A DNA stretch of 64,000 nt from an uncultured Oscillospiraceae bacterium (GTDB lineage Bacteria > Bacillota > Clostridia > Oscillospirales > Oscillospiraceae): the NCBI GenBank assembly GCA_934597255.1, contig CAKTQV010000003.1, forward strand, positions 1 to 64,000. Direction: 5' to 3'. A model generated the notes under the pieces. The model was not told the origin of the DNA. It searched no databases and saw only the letters and a program-made list of their open reading frames with translations. Position numbers and translations under genes: made by a program. Numbering within the stretch: the stretch's first letter is position 1; every line of letters begins with the position of its first letter. Below, piece by piece: positions 16,367-23,775 of this stretch.

Positions 16367-16735
16367 ATGGACATAAGAGAGTTCTGGAAAGCCGTTCTGG
16401 CGCAGGATGAAAACGAAATACGGAAATACTTCCATAAGGACGCCCACATAAACTGGCACTGCACAAACGAGCGTTTTACGGTCGACGAATTCATTCTCGC
16501 CAACTGCGAATATCCGGGAGATTGGGACGGGACGGTCGAGCGAGCGGAGGTTATGGGCGGCCGGATCATCACCGTCACCCACGTCTATCCGAAGGACAAG
16601 AGCGCCTCGTTCCATGTGACGTCCTTTATCGAAACGGCCGGCGGTAAGATCGTATCCATGGATGAATACTGGGCGGACGACGGCGCGCCACCGCAATGGA
16701 GAGCGGATATGCATCTCGGAACAACGATCCGATAA
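16367..16735 (+). CDS. NTF2-like (SnoaL/DUF4440-type) small protein
   Basis: A 122-residue protein with the cone-shaped NTF2-like signature: an N-terminal helix pair (MDIREFWKAVLAQDENEIRKY), then HINWHCTNERFTVDEFI and alternating strands ending IVSMDEYWADDGAPPQW. Members bind or isomerise small molecules, or serve as hypothetical stress proteins; no substrate can be assigned. The ATG at 16367 has GGAGG four bases upstream. Monocistronic, between the potD terminator and a 17-bp perfect hairpin. Confidence 0.75.
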   Translation: MDIREFWKAVLAQDENEIRKYFHKDAHINWHCTNERFTVDEFILANCEYPGDWDGTVERAEVMGGRIITVTHVYPKDKSASFHVTSFIETAGGKIVSMDEYWADDGAPPQWRADMHLGTTIR

Positions 16736-16784
16736 AGGCCGCCCATCAGGCCGCCGCCAGCAGTGCCGTGAAACGACGGCTCAT

Positions 16785-16822
16785 ACGTCAAAAGGCTCCG
16801 CTTCGGCGGAGCCTTTTGACGT
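16785..16822. terminator. 17-bp perfect hairpin with TTCG loop
   Basis: The stem 16785-16801 is perfectly complementary to 16806-16822 around a TTCG tetraloop closed by C-G. The AAAA/TTTT tract lies inside the stem rather than after it. It follows the NTF2-like gene and probably terminates or stabilises its transcript. Confidence 0.65.
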
Positions 16823-16883
16823 TTGTTCAGGCGTCGGCTTTCTTCTTCCGAAGCGCCGCCGAAGCCGCCACATCCCCCCTGCC

Positions 16884-16921
16884 CATGTACAAAACCGGCG
16901 GCTGCCGAAGCAGCCGCCGGT
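16884..16921 (-). terminator. Terminator of the second secreted-protein gene
   Basis: ACCGGCGGCTGC (16894-16905) pairs with GCAGCCGCCGGT (16910-16921) around CGAA. On the minus strand UUUU follows. It is 25 bases after the stop codon at 16947. Confidence 0.75.
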
Positions 16922-16946
16922 CGGGAAACGCTTTATCCGGTTTATC

Positions 16947-19487
16947 TTACTTCACGGTGACCGTGCCGTAAGCGGGATCGGTGACGACGATCAGCTCGCC
17001 GGCGCCGGTGTTGGTGATATCCTTCTCGGTCAAATTCGCGCTGCAAACCGTAACGGTCGCGCCCTCGGCCACATCGACCGTCAGAGCGCCGGTCGCCGTA
17101 TCCAGCTCGCAGTCGCCGTAGAAGCGGACGATCATCTCGCCGTCCCACATAGCGATGTACTCGTCCTCGGTGCCGGCCTTGACCGTCTCGAGCGCGATGT
17201 TGTTCACGCCCTCATGGTTGCCGACCGTCGCCAGCACGTCGCCGTTCATGACCACGGTGGAATCGACCAGCGTGATGATGGCGCGCTCGCAGCCGGTGGC
17301 GGAGGCCAGATAGCTGCCGGAGTTGTTCATCACGGAGTTGACCAGCGTGAGCGAGCCGCAGTCGGTCACAAGAGAGGTGGTGTTCTGGAAGCGCGCGCCG
17401 GACACGTTCAGCACGGAGTTTTCAAAATACTGCGAGGCAAAGCCGTTGCCGCCGACGGAGTTGCTGAACACGCCGTTTTTCACGATCAGCGTGGTCGGCT
17501 CGTCGGTGACGTTGCCGCCGGCCGCCACGGTGTCCTCAAAGACCTGATAGCCGCCCCAGAAGTCGGAGGAGAACACGCGCCCGGAGCCGATCGCCATCGC
17601 GTCGCGGAAGATGACCGTGCCGTTATAGAGGTTGTTCGTCAGATGCTGGCTGGAGGAATACGCCACGGCGTTGGTGACGTTCAGCGTGCCGCCGAAGCCG
17701 ACGTAGGCCGTGCCGGCCATCGTGCCGGCCATGGCGCTCGAGCCGCTGGCCTCGCCGTCGATGACGAGCGTGCCGTCCGTGGAGCGCAGGTTGACGACGG
17801 TATCCTTGCCCCAGACGCCCAGCGCCGTGCCGACGCCGAAGCGGTAGAAGGCGTTGCGGCTGGTGGCGTTGTAAACAAAGCCGTCATGGGTCGGATCGGT
17901 CGCGGCCTCCTGGCCGTCGAGCGCGTAGCGCGGGTCGGACAGGCCGACGATGTCGTTGACCGCCTTGTCGGCGTTGCCGTCAAGCGAGACGGTGTTGTTC
18001 GTGATGGTCAGCGTGCCGGCGTTGTTGATGAGCAGCGCCGCGCCTTCCTCGGACACGAGGTCCATGTCGTCGATCTTCGCCTGGATCTCCTCCAGATTTT
18101 CCTTCGTGACCGTGACGCAGTCGGTGTAATCGCCGCGGAAGAAGCGGGTCATATCGGCGTACTCCGAGCCGGTGCGCTCGGCGCGGCTGGCATCGGGCGC
18201 GGTCTTGGCGCACACGTCGCCGCGCACCGCGTACAGAAGCTCGACCGCCTCCGCCTTGGTCAGAACGGTATCGGCGGCGGGAGCCTTCTCCTCGCCCAGA
18301 ACGACGGCGGAAACCGCCGCGATCTTTGTCTCGTTGGCGTAATCCTCGGGGGCCGTCTTCTCCGCGCCCTCGATCTCCGCCGCCTTGGCGGCCAGAGCCG
18401 CCGCCGTCTCCTCACCCTGCTCGCTGAGCATGGTCCAGGGGGAGGCGAACGCGTTGAACAGGCCGACGTAGGCAAACTCGACCGTCACCTCCGCGCCGGT
18501 GCCGAGATACTCGACGCCGGGGATGTTCTCCGTCAGATAAAAGCCCTCGCCGAGATCCTTCACGTCGGAATACTGCGTGTAAACGCCGTTCCAGACGCCG
18601 GCCTGCAGCGTGGCGGAGACCGCGTCGGAATACGGGTCATTGGACATCATCGCGCCGATGAAGTCGCCGGGGTCGGCATAGCCGGCGACCGAGGTGATCT
18701 GGTCGACGACGATCTGGAACAGGCGGTACAGGCCCACGGCGTATTCATAGCCGTAGAACTTGTCGCCGAAGCGGGTAAGGCTGTCGCCGGCGTTGGTGAT
18801 GCCGGAGCTGATGTACCAGGCGGCGGCGTCCTCATGGCCCTGGAAGCTTTCCGGATCGGTGAAATCCTCCAGAGCGGTCGCCGTGCGGTTGCCGCCGATG
18901 TAAACGGCGGTGTTGCCGTTGATGGGGTCGTCGTCCGTAACGGCCTTATAGTCGCCGAAGCGCATATTGGGCGCGTAGGTCGTCAGCTCCATCTCGCTGC
19001 CGTCGGCCAGCGTCAGCGTCGCGCCGGCTTCCTGATACTCGTCGGCCACGACGTAGATGACCGTCGCATAGGCGTCGTCCGCTGCGGCAAGATAATACAC
19101 GGTGTTCGCCTTATCGTCCACGCCCGTCATGGTGAAGCGGCCGTCCCGGACCTCGGCGCTCACGCCCTCGGCCTCGGCGGTCAGCGCCGAATCCGCGTAG
19201 ACCGTCAGCTCACCCTCGAATGCCTCGGGCGCGTAGGCCGGCACGGAATCCGTGGCCGCATAGACGCCGTAGCAGTCCGTGGAAACGGCGCCGTCCCGGA
19301 TCTCATCCTGACTGGCGACAAAAACGTACTGTCCAAGCGCCAGCATACCGCTCAGATCGACGCCGCCGGAACCGGAGCTCCCGCCGGACGCGCCGCCCTC
19401 GCCGGACGCAGCCAGAGCCGCCGTTCCCAGGCTCAGAACCAGGCAGACGGCAAGCAGCATGACAAGTGCTTTTTTCAGATGCTTCAT
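16947..19487 (-). CDS. Second large secreted surface protein, beta-helix-like
   Basis: An 846-residue exported protein. The signal peptide MKHLKKALVMLLAVCLVLSL ends in TAALA-A, and a Gly/Ser-rich linker follows. The middle is all-beta in character, with Asn/Gly-rich repeats such as GTLTITNNTVSLDGNADKA and NVTNAVAYSSSQHL that suggest a parallel beta-helix (about 400-800). There is no LPXTG or C-terminal transmembrane helix. Composition and the Ser-Gly-Glu linker style match the protein at 961-4260, so the two are probably related surface proteins. ATG 19487 has AGAGGAG nine bases upstream. It is transcribed from a clear promoter divergent from a LysR gene, which may regulate it. Confidence 0.75.
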   Translation of the reverse strand: MKHLKKALVMLLAVCLVLSLGTAALAASGEGGASGGSSGSGGVDLSGMLALGQYVFVASQDEIRDGAVSTDCYGVYAATDSVPAYAPEAFEGELTVYADSALTAEAEGVSAEVRDGRFTMTGVDDKANTVYYLAAADDAYATVIYVVADEYQEAGATLTLADGSEMELTTYAPNMRFGDYKAVTDDDPINGNTAVYIGGNRTATALEDFTDPESFQGHEDAAAWYISSGITNAGDSLTRFGDKFYGYEYAVGLYRLFQIVVDQITSVAGYADPGDFIGAMMSNDPYSDAVSATLQAGVWNGVYTQYSDVKDLGEGFYLTENIPGVEYLGTGAEVTVEFAYVGLFNAFASPWTMLSEQGEETAAALAAKAAEIEGAEKTAPEDYANETKIAAVSAVVLGEEKAPAADTVLTKAEAVELLYAVRGDVCAKTAPDASRAERTGSEYADMTRFFRGDYTDCVTVTKENLEEIQAKIDDMDLVSEEGAALLINNAGTLTITNNTVSLDGNADKAVNDIVGLSDPRYALDGQEAATDPTHDGFVYNATSRNAFYRFGVGTALGVWGKDTVVNLRSTDGTLVIDGEASGSSAMAGTMAGTAYVGFGGTLNVTNAVAYSSSQHLTNNLYNGTVIFRDAMAIGSGRVFSSDFWGGYQVFEDTVAAGGNVTDEPTTLIVKNGVFSNSVGGNGFASQYFENSVLNVSGARFQNTTSLVTDCGSLTLVNSVMNNSGSYLASATGCERAIITLVDSTVVMNGDVLATVGNHEGVNNIALETVKAGTEDEYIAMWDGEMIVRFYGDCELDTATGALTVDVAEGATVTVCSANLTEKDITNTGAGELIVVTDPAYGTVTVK

Positions 19488-19543
19488 AACTTCGCTCCTC
19501 TTTCAGATTTGGTCGTGTTAAACAAAACACGAGCTTTGTTTTC

Positions 19544-19572
19544 ATTTTATACCATGCAATTCGCACTGTCAA
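19544..19572 (-). promoter_or_regulatory. Sigma-A promoter for the second secreted protein
   Basis: On the minus strand, TTGACA (19572..19567), 17-base spacer, TAAAAT (19549..19544). The leader contains a small hairpin (TCGTGTT at 19513-19519 with AACACGA at 19526-19532). Confidence 0.75.
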
Positions 19573-19655
19573 CGTGCTTTTCCTCCCCGGCAGGGAAATA
19601 TTTTCATACTTTTCCGTGCCGCCGCTCCATGCAGAATATGCAGCGGCCGGCATTC

Positions 19656-19704
19656 TGACACGCTTGTGTCAATTCTTGCGCGGGGCCGCGGGCCGTGGTA
19701 AAAT
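19656..19704 (+). promoter_or_regulatory. LysR gene promoter with upstream palindrome
   Basis: TTGCGC (19676-19681), 17-base spacer, TAAAAT (19699-19704). Just upstream is the perfect dyad TGACAC-GCTT-GTGTCA (19656-19671), with the T-N11-A core seen in LysR-type operators. It is placed where an autoregulator would bind between the two divergent genes. Confidence 0.6.
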
Positions 19705-19736
19705 AAGCGGGACAGAGAATGAACGAGGTGTTTCCG

Positions 19737-20645
19737 ATGAACTATATGCAGCAGCATGAATGCTTTCTCACGGCCGCCGAATGTCTCAGCTTCACCGCCG
19801 CCGCCGAAAAGCTCTACATGTCCCAGTCCGCGCTCAGCCGCAACGTGGCGGCGCTGGAGGAATCGCTGGGCGTGAAGCTGTTCAACCGGGAAAACAACGT
19901 TCTCAGTCTCACGCCCGGCGGCGAGATCATCTACCAGTGGATGAAAAAGGACAAGCTCGTCCGCGAGATGACCGTGCAGGCCGCGCTTCAGGCCAACGCC
20001 GCGCCGCGCCGCCGTCTGCGCATCGGAACGGTCAAGACGGAGTACCCCTCCGAGCGCATGGCACGCTCCTTCTCCGCTTATTTTGAGCAGCACCCGAACG
20101 TGGAGCTGTCGCTGCATGAGCATCACGCAAAAACCAACATCCGGCTGCTGCAGGACGGCGAGCTGGACGTCGCGTTTCTGATGGACGTTCACGGCCACGC
20201 CCTCGACGGGCTGCATACGGTGGAGAACAAGCGCTATGAGCGCGTGGTCCTGCTCCCGTTTTCCCACCCGCTCGCCGGCCGCGGCGAGGCGTCGCTCGCA
20301 GACTTCCGCGGCGATACCTTCATCAGCCTGCAGAAGGACGTTTCGCCCACCATGACCGCCAATCTCCGCCGCATATGCGCCGGCTGCGGCTTTCAGCCGG
20401 AGATCGAAGAGGCAAAAAGCTCGCGCGAGCTGCTGGAACAGGTCGTCGCCGGACACGGTGTCGCCCTCGTGCCGGAAAACCACCGCTGCGCCTCCGATCC
20501 GCTGTACCGCACCGTCCGGCTGCGGGAAAAGCCGCTCGTCGGCTCCATCTGCGTGTGGAACCCGGACAATCCAAACCCCTGCCTGACCGAATTTCTGGAC
20601 GTGTTCCGGGCCACCCGGGGCTACCAGAGCGAAAAGGAAGAATAA
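19737..20645 (+). CDS. LysR-family transcriptional regulator
   Basis: A 302-residue regulator. The winged helix-turn-helix is at about residues 14-62 (LSFTAAAEKLYMSQSALSRN), followed by a linker and a periplasmic-binding-protein-like effector domain (about 90-295). I prefer ATG 19737, which follows GAGGTG by seven bases; an ATG 18 bases upstream is possible. It is divergent from the secreted-protein gene and upstream of the microprotein-MFS pair. Either could be its target, and the effector is unknown. Confidence 0.92.
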   Translation: MNYMQQHECFLTAAECLSFTAAAEKLYMSQSALSRNVAALEESLGVKLFNRENNVLSLTPGGEIIYQWMKKDKLVREMTVQAALQANAAPRRRLRIGTVKTEYPSERMARSFSAYFEQHPNVELSLHEHHAKTNIRLLQDGELDVAFLMDVHGHALDGLHTVENKRYERVVLLPFSHPLAGRGEASLADFRGDTFISLQKDVSPTMTANLRRICAGCGFQPEIEEAKSSRELLEQVVAGHGVALVPENHRCASDPLYRTVRLREKPLVGSICVWNPDNPNPCLTEFLDVFRATRGYQSEKEE

Positions 20646-20673
20646 GACCTGCGCGGTTTTATCGACCGCCTGC

Positions 20674-20706
20674 GCGGGCCGGCTTTCAAAGCCGGCCCGC
20701 TTTTTT
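20674..20706 (+). terminator. Terminator of the LysR gene
   Basis: GCGGGCCGGCTTT (20674-20686) pairs with the AAAGCCGGCCCGC segment ending at 20700, followed by TTTTTT. Confidence 0.88.
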
Positions 20707-20760
20707 CGTCAGAAGAATCACCATGCATTTTTTGCGGGGAGCGGTATGCAATCATCGCGT

Positions 20761-20789
20761 TTAACATTTGGACGGAGTCATTTTATAAT
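20761..20789 (+). promoter_or_regulatory. Strong sigma-A promoter for the microprotein-MFS unit
   Basis: TTAACA (20761-20766), 17-base spacer, TATAAT (20784-20789): eleven of twelve positions match consensus. It lies 37 bases before the microprotein ATG. Confidence 0.85.
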
Positions 20790-20826
20790 ACAGACAAATC
20801 CCAAGGGAAAGCGAGGTGCGAGACAG

Positions 20827-20940
20827 ATGCGCGGCAGCAGAGTCAATGAGCGATTCTCCAAATTTCTCGACACGGCGGTCACCGTCGTAATTTTTGCGCT
20901 GATCGCTCTGTATTACATCCAACTGTCCCACATGGGATAA
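20827..20940 (+). CDS. Single-pass membrane microprotein (37 residues) ahead of an MFS carrier
   Basis: Starting at ATG 20827, with GAGGTG eight bases upstream, the product is 37 residues: a short basic head (MRGSRVNERFSKFLDT) and one transmembrane helix (AVTVVIFALIALYYIQL). The frame is open further upstream but would overlap the promoter. The dedicated near-consensus promoter and good SD argue it is real. It precedes the OFA-type MFS gene by 97 bases, with a hairpin between. By analogy with small-subunit proteins sometimes annotated next to OFA-family carriers, it may be a carrier partner; this is inference. Confidence 0.65.
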   Translation: MRGSRVNERFSKFLDTAVTVVIFALIALYYIQLSHMG

Positions 20941-20975
20941 TTTTTCTTCCCAAAGAAAAATTCAAGCACACAATG

Positions 20976-21006
20976 AGGCGGCGCTGGCAAAACGCCGCCT
21001 TATTGT
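20976..21006 (+). terminator. Hairpin between the microprotein and the MFS gene
   Basis: AGGCGGCG (20976-20983) pairs with CGCCGCCT (20993-21000), followed by a weak TATTGTT tract. Probably a leaky terminator that sets the ratio of microprotein to carrier mRNA. No separate promoter is obvious in front of the MFS gene. Confidence 0.55.
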
Positions 21007-21037
21007 TGCTCAAACCGCAAGCAAGGAGTAATTTGAT

Positions 21038-22294
21038 ATGAACCAGAAAAGCGGCGGCCGCCGGGCCGTCATATCCGTGTGCGGCTGCCTGCTCGTGCAG
21101 GTGTGCGTCGGCATCATCTATCTATGGAGTGTCCTGAAGGGCTCCGTCGCCGAACGGCTCGGCATGAGCGCGGGCGCGGCGGCGATGGTCTCGTCGTATA
21201 TGCTGATGGCCTTCGTTCTCGGCGGCCTGTTCGGCGGCATTCTGGACGACCGCAAGGGCGCCCGGACGACCTGCATCCTCGGCGTATGCCTGTTTTCCGC
21301 CGGCATCGGCCTGACGGCTCTGGTCGGCAGCCGCTGCTCCTGGCTGATCTATCTCACCTACGCCGGGCTCGGCGGACTCGGCAGCGGCTTTGCCTATTCC
21401 GCGTGCATAAGCTGCATCCAGAAATGGATGCCGTCGCGCCGGGGACTTGCCTCCGGTCTGGCCGTGGCCGCCTTCGGCCTGTCCACCGTCGTGTTCGCGC
21501 CGGTTTTCAAGTCCCTGATGGGTCATTTCACCGGAGCGGACGGAATACTCTCGTTCGGGCCGTTTTTCGGCACGCTGGCGGGTCTTTTCCTGCTGATGGG
21601 CCTGGTCGGCTGCGCGATGATTCAGCCGCCTCCCATGCCGGAGGAAACGGACGGGCACTGCGTCCCCAGTCTCACGCTGTCGCAGGCGCTGCATAAGCGT
21701 GCCTTCGTCTACATTTTCCTCACCGTCTTTTTCATCAACGGCGCCTGGAATCTGGCCACGCCGCTGCTGTACGATCTCGGCATCGCGCGCGGGCTCACGC
21801 CGGCGCTCGCCACACTGGCTCTGTCCATGACCGGCATCGCCAGCGCCGCCGGCCGGCTCATCATGGCCGCGTTGTCGGATCGGCTCGGCCGCCGGCAGAG
21901 CATCTGCATCCTTTCCCTGCTGACCGTCGCCGCTTCGATCGCTATGATCCTTGTGAGCGGCAAGGCTTATTTCGCCGCCGTGTCGCTGCTGGCCTTCGCC
22001 TACGGCGGGCCTTCCTCCGTCAACGCCGCCATCACGGCCGACTGCTTCGGCCCGCGCCACAGCGGCAGCATCTACGGCGTCGTCCTCCTCGCGCTCGGCG
22101 CGTCCAGCATGGTCTTCAACGCCGTTTCCTCGCATCTGCTCGGCGGTGATGTGACCGCCACGTTCATTATGGCCGCGCTGTCGGCTCTCGTTCCGCTGCT
22201 GATGATGTTCCTGCTCCGGCAGGAAAGCGGCGAAGCGACGCCGCGCCACGCGCCGCATTTCCGCTCCGCCGTCTCGCACAGCCACATCGCCTGA
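21038..22294 (+). CDS. MFS transporter, OFA (oxalate/formate antiporter) family
   Basis: A 418-residue carrier with twelve predicted transmembrane helices. The N-terminal segment VCVGIIYLWSVLKGSVAERL and the loop motif GGILDDRKGARTT match the OFA subgroup of the major facilitator superfamily, which exchanges small carboxylates. Substrate is not deducible. The ATG at 21038 has AAGGAG eleven bases upstream. It is downstream of a microprotein under a strong promoter and ends in a terminator at 22306. Confidence 0.88.
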   Translation: MNQKSGGRRAVISVCGCLLVQVCVGIIYLWSVLKGSVAERLGMSAGAAAMVSSYMLMAFVLGGLFGGILDDRKGARTTCILGVCLFSAGIGLTALVGSRCSWLIYLTYAGLGGLGSGFAYSACISCIQKWMPSRRGLASGLAVAAFGLSTVVFAPVFKSLMGHFTGADGILSFGPFFGTLAGLFLLMGLVGCAMIQPPPMPEETDGHCVPSLTLSQALHKRAFVYIFLTVFFINGAWNLATPLLYDLGIARGLTPALATLALSMTGIASAAGRLIMAALSDRLGRRQSICILSLLTVAASIAMILVSGKAYFAAVSLLAFAYGGPSSVNAAITADCFGPRHSGSIYGVVLLALGASSMVFNAVSSHLLGGDVTATFIMAALSALVPLLMMFLLRQESGEATPRHAPHFRSAVSHSHIA

Positions 22295-22305
22295 CGCCTG
22301 CTTCA

Positions 22306-22334
22306 CAGCCCCATCCGCCGGATGGGGCTGTTTT
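22306..22334 (+). terminator. Terminator of the MFS gene
   Basis: CAGCCCCATCC (22306-22316) pairs with GGATGGGGCTG (22320-22330), followed by TTTTC. Confidence 0.85.
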
Positions 22335-22379
22335 CGCATATTGCGCCGGTCCTGCGCCATACTATTAAGCGGTGATGTT

Positions 22380-22850
22380 ATGAAAAGGAAAAAAGGCCCC
22401 GTCTATGCGCTGTGCATCGGCGTGCCGCTCGCCGTCGGCGCGCTCTCGTCGATCATCACGCAAAACGGCATGCCCCGCTACGAGCTGGCGATCAAGCCCT
22501 CGTTCACGCCGCCGTCCGTCCTGTTCCCCATCGTATGGACGCTTCTGTATATTCTGATGGGCGTGGGGATGGCGCGCGTATGGCTCACGGGCGCGCCGGG
22601 CCGCCGCCGCGCCGCGCTTCTGTTCGCGGTGCAGCTCGCCGTGAATTTTCTCTGGACGGTGTGGTTCTTCGGCCTCGGCGCCTACGGTCTCGCTTTCTGG
22701 TGGCTGCTGCTGCTCACGGGGCTCGTCGTGTGGATGCTGCTCGTGTTCCGGCGCATCGACCGGGCCGCCGGCTATCTTCAGATCCCCTACGCGCTGTGGT
22801 GCGCCTTCGCCGCACTGCTCAGCCGCGCGATATGGCTTTTTAACCGCTGA
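22380..22850 (+). CDS. tspO: TspO/MBR family membrane protein
   Basis: A 156-residue protein with five transmembrane helices, the normal TspO length and layout. Family residues are readable as KPSFTPPSVLFPIVWTLLYI, the cholesterol/porphyrin-site region, and NFLWTVWFFGL. TspO proteins bind and degrade porphyrins or act in stress signalling; the role here is unknown. I start at ATG 22380 after GGTGA. A weak promoter (TTGCGC 22341, TATTAA 22363, 16-base spacer) would leave almost no leader. Monocistronic, ending at a bidirectional terminator. Confidence 0.9.
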   Translation: MKRKKGPVYALCIGVPLAVGALSSIITQNGMPRYELAIKPSFTPPSVLFPIVWTLLYILMGVGMARVWLTGAPGRRRAALLFAVQLAVNFLWTVWFFGLGAYGLAFWWLLLLTGLVVWMLLVFRRIDRAAGYLQIPYALWCAFAALLSRAIWLFNR

Positions 22851-22852
22851 GG

Positions 22853-22900
22853 CAAAAAATGCGCCCGCATCCGGCCGGATGCGGGCGCATGTCCTGTTTT
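22853..22900. terminator. Bidirectional terminator between tspO and the carrier-protein gene
   Basis: A perfect 32-base palindrome (22859-22890: 14-bp arms, GGCC centre) has AAAAAA to the left and a T-run to the right. It serves both convergent transcripts. Confidence 0.9.
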
Positions 22901-22904
22901 TGCG

Positions 22905-23129
22905 TCAGGAATACTTCTCCACCAGTGCGACGATCGCGTCCAGCGTCTCAAAGTTCGCCGGCAGGATCTCGCGGGCGGGGATGTCGATGTCCAGCTCGTC
23001 GTTGAGCTCGTTGACCATAGCCACGACGGCGAAGGAATCGACCACGTTGTCGGAAATAAGGCTGGTCTCGTTTTCAAAGTCCACGTCGGGAACGACGTCC
23101 TCCAGGATCTCCAGTACGCGTTCTTTCAT
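22905..23129 (-). CDS. Acyl/aminoacyl carrier protein, DltC-like
   Basis: A 74-residue carrier protein. The phosphopantetheine attachment serine is Ser32 in SDNVVDSFAVVAM. The fold and the C-terminal part (IDIPAREILPANFETLDAI) resemble DltC-type carriers more than fatty-acid ACP. It is the last gene of the leftward operon that also encodes an adenylating enzyme and a PLP decarboxylase, so it probably carries an activated amino acid that the decarboxylase processes. A second, primary ACP for fatty-acid synthesis is expected elsewhere in the genome. The SD is GGAGG, eleven bases upstream. Confidence 0.9.
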   Translation of the reverse strand: MKERVLEILEDVVPDVDFENETSLISDNVVDSFAVVAMVNELNDELDIDIPAREILPANFETLDAIVALVEKYS

Positions 23130-23183
23130 ATTTTTGAATACCTCCGATTGAATATTTGATTTATCTGAATTTGGTTTGCTGAC

Positions 23184-23762
23184 TCATTTCCGGCGGCCGG
23201 CCTCGGACAGCTCCAGCTCCCGGCACTTGTCCAGCAGGCCGCGGTCGCGGTCCTTGATGCGGCGGATGGGCGAGCCGACGTACACGCCCCACGGCTCGGT
23301 GGATTTGTTGATCATGCTCATCGCGCCGAAGGAGCAGCCCTCGCCGATGTGGACGCCGGGCAGAACAACGCTGTGCGTGGCGATGAGCACATGCTTGTCC
23401 AGCACGACCGGCTCCTCCGTCAGACTGCGGAAGCGCGGCGGGATCGTGGGGTTGCACATATACGGGCCGACATAATCGTCCGTGATGCCGTAGAAGGAGA
23501 CGTGGGACGAAACGCCGCAGTAATCGGCGATGTCGATGTGGCTTTTGCCGGAATACAGCTCGCAGTTGGAGCTGATGTGAACGTGATTTCCGACGTTGAT
23601 GGTACCGTTGAAAACCGTGAAATCGTCGATGATGACGTCGTCGCCGATCGAGACCTGATCGGCATGATAGATCTTGCAGGTACGGCAGATCAGCACGCGC
23701 TTGCCGATGTGCTTGAAGCCCATCTCGCGCAGCTCCCGGTTGGAAAAATAAGCAATGTCCAT
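23184..23762 (-). CDS. Left-handed beta-helix (hexapeptide) acyltransferase
   Basis: A 192-residue enzyme of the WbbJ/LacA-like transferase group. Hexapeptide repeats run from about residue 30 to 165 (VSIGDDVIIDDFTVFNG, VVLPGVHIGEGCSFGAMS), with a likely catalytic His in the VLIATHSVVL segment and a loop YGITDDYVGPYMCNP. It ends in the common WGVYVGSPIRRI motif. Such enzymes acetylate or otherwise acylate sugars or amino-sugars from CoA or carrier thioesters. It is 13 bases after the decarboxylase gene and 54 before the carrier-protein gene. It may use the loaded carrier protein as donor, an inference from context. Confidence 0.83.
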   Translation of the reverse strand: MDIAYFSNRELREMGFKHIGKRVLICRTCKIYHADQVSIGDDVIIDDFTVFNGTINVGNHVHISSNCELYSGKSHIDIADYCGVSSHVSFYGITDDYVGPYMCNPTIPPRFRSLTEEPVVLDKHVLIATHSVVLPGVHIGEGCSFGAMSMINKSTEPWGVYVGSPIRRIKDRDRGLLDKCRELELSEAGRRK

Positions 23763-23775
23763 GAATATTCCTCCG

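Noticed and set aside
16785..16822. Perfect 17-bp palindrome as a phage attachment or resolution site
   Set aside because: The TTCG loop and position right after a gene fit a transcript hairpin better, and no integrase is nearby.
16662..19658. A 998-residue plus-strand frame over the second secreted protein
   Set aside because: Antisense shadow; the minus-strand gene has a signal peptide, promoter, SD and terminator.
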